From contig JAEYZJ010000106.1 in NCBI GenBank assembly GCA_023430705.1, positions 1 through 24,064 on the forward strand: DNA of 24,064 bases. The letters run 5' to 3'. The position numbers and the translations under genes are program-made. This stretch comes from Pseudomonadota bacterium (GTDB taxonomy: Bacteria; Pseudomonadota; Alphaproteobacteria; Rhizobiales; Devosiaceae). The notes under the pieces were generated by a model that was not told where the DNA came from, ran no database searches, and worked only from the letters and a program-made list of their open reading frames with translations. This document shows positions 1-6,609 of this stretch, piece after piece (the first letter of the stretch is position 1; each line of letters begins with the position of its first letter).

Positions 1-1245
1 CTCGCGCTGCAGGCCGGTGCCAACTACCACGTGGGGCTGCGCCAGGCGCAGGCCCGGCCGGAGGTGCTGCTCATCGAGGACGGGGCGACGAGCCTCGCCC
101 AGCTCTACGAGGCGACCGCGGCGGCCGACCTCGCCGGTGCCATCGAGAAGACGCCGGATGGCTATGTCGCCCACCTGCCGATCGCCGTCTGGAACGGCGC
201 GACCCTTGCCATCCAGCCCGGCGAGCGCCTGCTGCTCGACCGCGAGGCCGGCGCCTTCCTTCTCGCCTCCGGTAACCTTTGGGGTACGGACGGGGTGATT
301 TCCGGCTACGGCAGGCCCAACCCGCGCCTGCCCGAGTTCAACCCCTTCGTCGTGGTCGCGCTCTCAGGCAGCCTGTCGGCCGAGCGGATGCGCTTTGCCG
401 ACCTCGGCTATGGCCTGTTCCCGCCGCTGACAGGGGTCACGGTGCTCGAAGGCGGCTTTTACGCTAAGCCGAGGCCGGCGCTGATCCGCGACAGCAGCTT
501 CATCGATGCCGGAACCCTCGCCCTCGTCGATACCGACGACGCACGCCTCGTCGGCAACGTCTTCGCCGGCTCCACCGGTCCGGCGCTGTTGATCAGCGGC
601 GGCACGGACATAGCGGCAAACGGTAACGTGATGCTTACGGGCCCGAAGGCGCACGGGATCAAGGTGACCGGCGGCGCGACGCTGGTCGAGTTGCGCGAGA
701 ACATCATCATCGACGCTGGTCTCAACGGCATCTTCGCCGATGCCGGCGCGGCCGATCTGCGCATCTCGGGCAATCTCATCGCCGGCAGCGGGCGCTCGGG
801 CGTCTCGGTTGCATCGGCCGACTGCATCTCGGTGCGCGGGAACCTCCTGCTGCAGAACGCGCAGTCGGGGATCGCGGTCAGCGACAGCGCCGGGCTGCTG
901 GTCCGGGGCAACCGCCTTATCGACAACGGCAATGCCGGCATCAGTGTCAGCAACCAGCCGGACTACGGCGCGATCGAGATCGCGGCCAACGAGCTCGACG
1001 GCAACCGCGTCGGCATCAAGGGCTCGACCACGGCGAGGCTGACTTTCGCCAGCAACGATTTCCGCGCGCAGGCCCCGCGCCTGCTCGCCGGTGAGCTGGT
1101 CCAGTTCACCGACCGCTTCTTCAACCTGAACGCCACGGACGAGGCGCCGACCGTCATCGACGGCCTGCAGCTCAAGTCCGGCGCCAAACTCACCCCGGCC
1201 GGCGCCCTGCGCCCCACTAGCTGCACCTTCGAGGGGGATGCCTGA
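1..1245 (+). CDS. algG: AlgG-like right-handed parallel beta-helix protein (5' end outside window); DPHD motif absent
   Basis: The frame is open from base 1, so the gene starts upstream; the GTG at 31 is not a convincing start. About 414 residues are visible. The family (alginate C5-epimerases) is periplasmic and converts mannuronate to guluronate inside the polymer while protecting it during export. Many short beta-helix rungs of GN-x-L/I type are seen, and the order of conserved blocks follows AlgG: NPFVVVALSG, LGYG, a DSSFID segment, a TDDARLVGN segment, then KAHGIKV. Where AlgG has its catalytic DPHD motif, this protein reads GPALLISG (577-600), and no DPHD occurs elsewhere in the visible part. 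I infer it is a relative without C5-epimerase activity, or with another substrate. Its TGA shares one base with the ATG of algI, so the two are translationally coupled. Family call is firm; activity is not. Confidence 0.85.
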   Translation, partial: LALQAGANYHVGLRQAQARPEVLLIEDGATSLAQLYEATAAADLAGAIEKTPDGYVAHLPIAVWNGATLAIQPGERLLLDREAGAFLLASGNLWGTDGVISGYGRPNPRLPEFNPFVVVALSGSLSAERMRFADLGYGLFPPLTGVTVLEGGFYAKPRPALIRDSSFIDAGTLALVDTDDARLVGNVFAGSTGPALLISGGTDIAANGNVMLTGPKAHGIKVTGGATLVELRENIIIDAGLNGIFADAGAADLRISGNLIAGSGRSGVSVASADCISVRGNLLLQNAQSGIAVSDSAGLLVRGNRLIDNGNAGISVSNQPDYGAIEIAANELDGNRVGIKGSTTARLTFASNDFRAQAPRLLAGELVQFTDRFFNLNATDEAPTVIDGLQLKSGAKLTPAGALRPTSCTFEGDA

Positions 1246-2675
1246 TGGTCTTTTCGTCCGAGACGTTTCTGTTCCTGTTCCTGCCCATATTCCTGGTGGC
1301 GTACTACCTGACGCCGAACAAGTACCGGAACATCACGCTCCTCATCGAATCCTACGTCTTTTACGGATGGTGGCGCTTCGACTTCCTGGTCCTGCTGGTC
1401 GCCAACACGCTCTGGGCCTACGTCTTCTCGATCCTCGTCGCGAAGTACCAGGGGACGCCGCGGGCCAGGCTGTTCGTCGCCATCGGCGTCACCGGGCACC
1501 TGCTCGTCCTGGGGGTGTTCAAGTACCTCAACTTCTTCGTCGACAGCTTCGCCGCGCTCTGGGGCACGACGCCCGACGCGCTCGGCATCCACTGGCAGCT
1601 GCTGCTGCCGATCGGCATCTCGTTCTACGTCTTCCACTCGATCAGCTACCTGGTCGACGTCTACCGGGGTGATGCCAAGGTCTCGACCAACATCATCGAC
1701 TTCGCCGCATTCCTCGCGCTGTTCCCCCAGCTCGTGGCCGGACCCATCCTGCGCTACAAGGATCTGGCGCCGCAGTTCGCCCATCGCGAGCACACCTGGG
1801 AGCTGTTCAACGCCGGCTGGCAGCGCTTCCTGATCGGGCTGTCGATGAAGGTGCTGATCGCCGATCCGCTGGCGCCGCTCGCCGACGCCATGTTCTCGGT
1901 GCCCAATCCGACCGTCGCCGAGTCCTGGCTCGGGGCGCTGGCCTACTCGTTCCAGCTCTACTTCGATTTTGCCGGCTACTCGGCCATGGCGATCGGGCTC
2001 GCCCTGATGATCGGCTTCCGCTTCGCCGAGAACTTCAACATGCCCTACGTCAGCCGCACGATCACCGAGTTCTGGCGGCGCTGGCATATCTCGCTGAGCA
2101 CGTGGCTGCGGACCTATCTCTACATCCCGCTGGGCGGCAACCGTAAGGGCGTGGTCCGCACCTACGTCAACCTGTTCCTCGTCATGCTGCTGGGCGGACT
2201 CTGGCACGGGGCCAACTTCACCTTCATCCTGTGGGGCGTGTGGCACGGCGGCATTCTCGTGATCGAGCGCCTCACCGGCTATGACGAGAAGGCGCGCAGC
2301 CTGTGGTGGAGCCTGCCGCTCTGCTTCGCCGCGGTCGTCCTCGGCTGGGTGATCTTCCGTTCCGACGACGTCGGCCAGGCCTTCCAGATGTATGCCGGCA
2401 TGTTCGGGTTCAACGGCTTCGGCATCCGGCCCGAGACGGCGTGGATGGTCAGCCGCGAGGCCATGACCATGCTCGCGGTGGCCATCGCCATCACCATCGC
2501 CGAGCCCCGCCTCCGCCATGTCTGGGAGCCGCAGATCACCGTCAACGCCGACGGCACCGCTGCCGTCGCCGCCACCAGCGTGGTCAAGGCCGCCGCCCTC
2601 GGCGCCCTCGCGGTGTTCTGCCTGATGCGGCTCGCCGAACAGACCTACTCGCCTTTCCTCTACTTCCAGTTCTGA
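1245..2675 (+). CDS. algI: AlgI-type MBOAT polysaccharide O-acetyltransferase
   Basis: This is a 476-residue polytopic inner-membrane protein of the MBOAT family. AlgI moves acetyl groups across the membrane to the periplasmic AlgJ/AlgX enzymes for polymer O-acetylation. The N-terminus (MVFSSETFLFLF) and length are typical. Diagnostic motifs are WRRWHISLSTWLRTYLYIP (around W280/H281) and LLGGLWHGA. His321 in the latter corresponds to the MBOAT active-site His (about 322 in Pseudomonas AlgI, from memory). The ATG at 1245 overlaps the algG stop by one base. The gene sits between algG-like and algJ-like genes, so the exopolymer made here is very probably acetylated. Related MBOAT proteins such as DltB or PatA are less likely given the neighbours. 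Confidence 0.95.
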   Translation: MVFSSETFLFLFLPIFLVAYYLTPNKYRNITLLIESYVFYGWWRFDFLVLLVANTLWAYVFSILVAKYQGTPRARLFVAIGVTGHLLVLGVFKYLNFFVDSFAALWGTTPDALGIHWQLLLPIGISFYVFHSISYLVDVYRGDAKVSTNIIDFAAFLALFPQLVAGPILRYKDLAPQFAHREHTWELFNAGWQRFLIGLSMKVLIADPLAPLADAMFSVPNPTVAESWLGALAYSFQLYFDFAGYSAMAIGLALMIGFRFAENFNMPYVSRTITEFWRRWHISLSTWLRTYLYIPLGGNRKGVVRTYVNLFLVMLLGGLWHGANFTFILWGVWHGGILVIERLTGYDEKARSLWWSLPLCFAAVVLGWVIFRSDDVGQAFQMYAGMFGFNGFGIRPETAWMVSREAMTMLAVAIAITIAEPRLRHVWEPQITVNADGTAAVAATSVVKAAALGALAVFCLMRLAEQTYSPFLYFQF

Positions 2676-2682
2676 GGCCGAA

Positions 2683-3798
2683 ATGACCGACACCATCCTG
2701 AGCCGGAAGTCGCTCACCGCCATCGCCCCGGGTTTCGTGCTGCCCGCCATGTTCCTGGGCTATGCCGTCGTCGCCAACTACGAGTTCCTCACCGGGCTCG
2801 GCCGCGACATCGCCGAAATGCCGAAGTCCGCGTCCGCCTATCTCAGCGGCGAGGCGGCGACGCAGATCGACAGCTACTACAAGAAGATCATGCCGCACCG
2901 GCTGCCCTCCATCGATGCGATGGGCGCAGCGCGCTACCTCGCCTTCCGCGAGGGGCGTCCGGGCGTGGTGGTCGGCGAGGACGGCTGGCTGTTCTCGCGG
3001 GAGGAGTTCGAGGCAACGCTGCAGCGCACGCCCGACCTCGCCGAGGCTGCGGCCGGCATCTCGGCGATCCGCGACCAGCTCGCGGCCCAGGGGATCGAGC
3101 TCGTCGTCGTCCCCCTCCCCGCCAAGGCCGACATCTACCGCGAGCACGTGGGCTACGCCGCTATCCCCGACGATCTCGAGCGCCTCTACGGCGACTTCCT
3201 CGCCCTCCTCGACCGCGAGGGCGTCCGTGCGGTCGACACGCGCCCGGCGCTGCTCGACGCCCGGGCCGGGGGACCGCTCTTCCTCACCACCGACACGCAC
3301 TGGACGCCGCGCGGCGCCGGGGTTGTCGCCGATGCCGTAGGCGCGGCCCTCGGCCGGGGAGACGCCGTCTACACCATCGCCGATACCGCGCCGGTGACGC
3401 GCGAGGGCGACCTGTCGAAGTTCATCGTAACCGGCGGGCTGGCACCACTCGTCGGCCTGGGTCCGGAGACCATCGTCCCCCGCGCCGCATCCGCCCCGAC
3501 TGACGCGGCGCCGACCGATATCTTCGGACCCTCCTCCATCCCCTATGCGCTGGTCGGCACCAGCTACAGCGCCAACGAGCAATGGAGCTTCGGCGAAAGC
3601 CTCAAGGTCGCGCTCGGCGCCGACGTGCTGAACCTCGCCGAGGAGGGCAAGGGCCCGATCGCGCCGATGCGGAGCGTGCTTGCCGGCGACACCCTGAGGG
3701 ACTCGCCGCCAAGCACGGTGATCTGGGAGTTCCCGATCCGCTATCTCGGCCAGCCCCGGCTCTGGGATGCCGAAGCACCGACGGAGGCCACGCCATGA
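2683..3798 (+). CDS. algJ: AlgJ-like membrane-anchored SGNH-type O-acetyltransferase
   Basis: The protein has 371 residues, with one N-terminal membrane segment (about residues 13-32) and a periplasmic SGNH-hydrolase-like domain of the AlgX/AlgJ family. The family takes acetyl from AlgI and transfers it to the polymer. The catalytic set is visible: the Asp/His pair in TDTHWTP (D204, H206) and the serine in GTSYS (S294). The middle contains a VVGEDGWLF block typical of the family. The start at 2683 follows a GAGG element (2674-2677) that overlaps the algI stop; the gap is 7 bases. The gene ends in an ATGA overlap with the next gene. AlgJ rather than AlgX is favoured by the uncleaved membrane anchor and the lack of a C-terminal carbohydrate-binding module. 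Confidence 0.9.
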   Translation: MTDTILSRKSLTAIAPGFVLPAMFLGYAVVANYEFLTGLGRDIAEMPKSASAYLSGEAATQIDSYYKKIMPHRLPSIDAMGAARYLAFREGRPGVVVGEDGWLFSREEFEATLQRTPDLAEAAAGISAIRDQLAAQGIELVVVPLPAKADIYREHVGYAAIPDDLERLYGDFLALLDREGVRAVDTRPALLDARAGGPLFLTTDTHWTPRGAGVVADAVGAALGRGDAVYTIADTAPVTREGDLSKFIVTGGLAPLVGLGPETIVPRAASAPTDAAPTDIFGPSSIPYALVGTSYSANEQWSFGESLKVALGADVLNLAEEGKGPIAPMRSVLAGDTLRDSPPSTVIWEFPIRYLGQPRLWDAEAPTEATP

Positions 3799-4613
3799 TC
3801 CGGCTCGCCGCAGCAACCCTCATCGTCTCCGTCGCCCTGACCCTGCCGGCCGCCGCCGCGGGCTGCATGGTGCGGCTCGCCCCCTCGCTCAGCAGCGATT
3901 CCGACCGCGTCGGGCCGATGGTGCCGTGCAACGCCCGGCAGGCGGCTGAGTACGCCAGGGCTCATCCGCCGCGGCAGGCGGTCACCCGCCAGCCCAAGCA
4001 GGCCAAGCCCGTCGATCCCCTCAAGGTGATCCGCACGAAAATGGTTGCGGGCAAGAGCGTCACCTACAAGCAGCTGCGCACGCTCGCCGATTCCGGCGAC
4101 GACCTCGCCGCCTACAATCTCGGCAAGCGCATCGAGGAGGGCGGCACGGCCTCCGAGTTCGACACCGCGCTCGCCTACTACGCCCAGGCCTTCGAGGGCG
4201 GCCGGGAGTTCGCCATCCGGCCCATCGTGCGCCTGCTCGAGGCCGGCGCGGCGGCCGACTCGCCAAAACTCCTGCAGCGCACCGAGAAGATCCTCGCCCG
4301 CCACGCGCTCGAGGATACTGCCACCCGCGACAAGCTCATCCGCATGTACCGGACCGGCAAGCCGTTCGGCCTCGCGCCGGAAAAGGCCGACGACCTGCTC
4401 GCCGCGGCAGCCGAAGGCGGCGACGGCAAGGCCGCGCTCGACCGCGCCTTCGCGCTGCTCGCCGGCACGCCCGACGCGGCCCGGATCGAGGAGGCCAAGA
4501 CCTATCTCGCCATCGCCCGGGCCTCCGACGAGATCAACGTGCGCACCATGGCCGAGAACCTGCTGCGTACGCTCGACCCACAGCTGACTGCCGCCGCGGA
4601 GACCACGCCATGA
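3795..4613 (+). CDS. Small secreted Sel1/TPR-like protein, AlgK-like position
   Basis: The chosen start is ATG 3795, with GGAGG at 3783-3787 and a 4-base overlap with the algJ-like stop; an open frame further upstream is not needed. The 272-residue product begins with a signal peptide (about 1-22) ending AAAAGC. Cys24 could be a lipoprotein cysteine, although the lipobox lacks the usual Leu at -3. A basic, Pro-rich linker (about 55-78) leads into helical repeats of Sel1/TPR character, such as LADSGDDLAAYNLGKRIEEG (about 97-116) and AAAEGGDGKAALDRAFALLAG (about 203-223). AlgK is the Sel1-type lipoprotein that organises the alginate secretion complex. This is much shorter than Pseudomonas AlgK (about 450 residues), so I infer a scaffold role but not strict orthology. 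Confidence 0.75.
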   Translation: MIRLAAATLIVSVALTLPAAAAGCMVRLAPSLSSDSDRVGPMVPCNARQAAEYARAHPPRQAVTRQPKQAKPVDPLKVIRTKMVAGKSVTYKQLRTLADSGDDLAAYNLGKRIEEGGTASEFDTALAYYAQAFEGGREFAIRPIVRLLEAGAAADSPKLLQRTEKILARHALEDTATRDKLIRMYRTGKPFGLAPEKADDLLAAAAEGGDGKAALDRAFALLAGTPDAARIEEAKTYLAIARASDEINVRTMAENLLRTLDPQLTAAAETTP

Positions 4614-5932
4614 ACAAGCTCCTGATCCTCGCCGCGACGCTCGCCAGCCTCGCCGCCGGCCCGGCACTCGCCGCCGGTTCCGCCTTCGGCTGCAAGCATC
4701 TCGAGGACAATCCGAACCTGCCCTCCGTCGAGGGTCGGGACGGCTTCTTCTTCCGCATCTTCGCGGACCTCCGCATGCAGCACCCGTTCACCGACGATAC
4801 GGTCGAGCAGATGGGCCGGCTCGCCGAAGCGCTCGCGGCGCACGGGACCACCCTGCTCTACGTGCCGATCCCGACCAAGAGCATGACGCTGCCCACCTTC
4901 CTGCCCGAGGAGGCCAAGCTTTTCGGCTTCGACGAGAAGGTCGCCGTTGCCGTCTACGACGACCAGGTGAAGCGGCTGCGCGAGAAAGGGGTGACGGCGG
5001 TCGATCTGCTTTCGGCCCTGCGCACCACGGATGGGTCCAACCCGCCCTTCTTCCGCTCCGACTTCCACTGGACCTCGAACGGCGCTCGTGCCGCGGCGAA
5101 GGCCATCGGCGACATCATCAAGGCCATGCCGGCCTATGCCGATGTGACGCCGGTGCACTACGAGACGCGGGCGACCGGCGCCGAGCTGGCGGTGTCAGGC
5201 ATGCGCCGCACCTTGCAGGCCTACTGCGTGCTGAACCTTCCCCCGGTGGTGAGCACGGCCTACGAGACCATCGAGGTCGCCAGCGCCGACGCCAGCCTCG
5301 ACATCTTCGGCGACAGCGGCGGTGACGAGACGAGCGGGCCGCGCGACGAGATCGCTCTCGCGGGCACCAGCTTCTCCGATGCGCCGGTCCCGAACTTTGC
5401 CGGCTTCCTCGCCCAGTACGCCAGCATGCCGGTCGCCAACATGGCGATCACCGGCGGCAACCAGTTCGGCGCCATCACCTCGTACCTGACCTCGCGCGAG
5501 TTCCAGAGGAACCGGCCGAAGTTCCTCGTCTGGGAGAACCCGATCTACAACAACCTCGCCCAGTTCGGGACGGGCTCGATCACCGAGCTGATCGCGGCGG
5601 CCCGGAACGATTGCGCCCCGGTAGGCGACAGCCGCACGGTCGATCCGGCCGCCGGCACCTATGTCGCCAGTCTCGAGTCCACCAGCATCGCGCCGACCCA
5701 GGTGCTGCTCGCCGACGCCGGCGACAACGGCAGCCGCGACGTCGTCGTCAACTTCGAGTCCACCGACGGGCGCACCTTCACCCGCGAAATCCATCGCGGC
5801 GACCGCTTCCGCGGCACCGGCCGCTTCTACATCCCCCTCGAGTCCCTCGACAGCCTCGAGATCAAGAAGGTCTCGATCACGTTCGACCGCCTCTCCGAAG
5901 AGACGGCCGCGATTTCCCTCTGCAACACCTGA
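4610..5932 (+). CDS. algX: AlgX-like periplasmic O-acetyltransferase with C-terminal carbohydrate-binding module
   Basis: The 440-residue secreted protein has a signal peptide at about 1-21 (ends PALAAG). It contains an SGNH-like acetyltransferase domain and a C-terminal beta-sandwich module (about 345-440). AlgX binds the polymer and places the terminal acetyl group on it in the periplasm. Catalytic residues are visible: D151 and H153 in SDFHWTSNGA, and S254 in GTSFS. The N-terminal VEGRDGFFFRIF block matches the family pattern. The length is near that of Pseudomonas AlgX (about 474). ATG 4610 overlaps the preceding stop (ATGA). The pairing with an AlgJ-like gene mirrors the two-enzyme acetylation pathway of alginate. 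Confidence 0.92.
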   Translation: MNKLLILAATLASLAAGPALAAGSAFGCKHLEDNPNLPSVEGRDGFFFRIFADLRMQHPFTDDTVEQMGRLAEALAAHGTTLLYVPIPTKSMTLPTFLPEEAKLFGFDEKVAVAVYDDQVKRLREKGVTAVDLLSALRTTDGSNPPFFRSDFHWTSNGARAAAKAIGDIIKAMPAYADVTPVHYETRATGAELAVSGMRRTLQAYCVLNLPPVVSTAYETIEVASADASLDIFGDSGGDETSGPRDEIALAGTSFSDAPVPNFAGFLAQYASMPVANMAITGGNQFGAITSYLTSREFQRNRPKFLVWENPIYNNLAQFGTGSITELIAAARNDCAPVGDSRTVDPAAGTYVASLESTSIAPTQVLLADAGDNGSRDVVVNFESTDGRTFTREIHRGDRFRGTGRFYIPLESLDSLEIKKVSITFDRLSEETAAISLCNT

Positions 5933-5946
5933 CCAAGGAGAGCACA

Positions 5947-6588
5947 ATGCTCCGCACCCCCACCAGGCTCATCGCACTCGGCACGCTCCTGCTGCTCGGC
6001 GCAGCGCCGCAGGCCCTTGCGCAGGACGACGGGCTCTATGACGCGCCGGTCGATCCGAACTCCGCCTTCGTGCGCGTGCTGGTGCCCGGCGCCGCCGTCG
6101 CGGTCGTCGCTGGCACGACCGTGGACGACATGACCGACGGGCTCTCTGCCTATGTGAACGTCGAGCCCGGCGACATCGAGGTGTCGGCCGGTGACGCGCA
6201 CGGCTCGATCACTGCCGCGCCGGGGGCCTACTACACCTATGCGTGGAGCGTCGAAGGCGAGCCGCTCGTCCTTGCCGACACCCCGGCTTCCGATCCGAGC
6301 AAGGCGACCGTCTACTTCTACAACCTCTCCGACCTCGACAGCGTCGATCTCTTCGTGCCCGCCGCCAAGACCAAGGCCATCGAAGGCATCGCCGGGGACA
6401 CCACCAGGTCGGTGGCCCTCAAGGCGCCGCTGACGCTCGACTTCGAGGTCCAGTCCGAAGGCCAGCCGGTCGCCACCGTCGCCTCGCTGAACCTCAAGCG
6501 CCGCGGCGGGGTGTCGATCGTGCTGACCGGCGCCAACGGCACCTACACCGCCACCGCCGTCGAGAACGCGTTCTACCGCGCCCAGTAA
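5947..6588 (+). CDS. algF: AlgF-like periplasmic O-acetylation adaptor
   Basis: The chosen start is ATG 5947, preceded by AAGGAG at 5935-5940 (6-base spacing) just after the algX stop. The 213-residue product has a signal peptide of about 25 residues (ends ALAQ). The mature N-terminus DDGLYDAPVDPNSAFVRVL closely follows the start of mature AlgF (LYGP-x-x-P-x-GSAFVR pattern). The beta-rich body and total length also fit AlgF (about 216 residues). AlgF links AlgI to AlgJ/AlgX during acetyl transfer and has no known catalytic residues. Its presence completes the I-J-F-X acetylation set, although interleaved here with Sel1 genes rather than in the Pseudomonas I-J-F order. Confidence 0.88.
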   Translation: MLRTPTRLIALGTLLLLGAAPQALAQDDGLYDAPVDPNSAFVRVLVPGAAVAVVAGTTVDDMTDGLSAYVNVEPGDIEVSAGDAHGSITAAPGAYYTYAWSVEGEPLVLADTPASDPSKATVYFYNLSDLDSVDLFVPAAKTKAIEGIAGDTTRSVALKAPLTLDFEVQSEGQPVATVASLNLKRRGGVSIVLTGANGTYTATAVENAFYRAQ

Positions 6589-6609
6589 GCGCCAAAAACG
6601 GAGGCACAC

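Noticed and set aside
963..2750. Long minus-strand open frame (595 codons) opposite algG/algI
   Set aside because: It is antisense to the clear MBOAT gene; its translation is rich in Arg, Gly, Glu and Asp without motifs, as expected for a shadow frame in GC-rich DNA.
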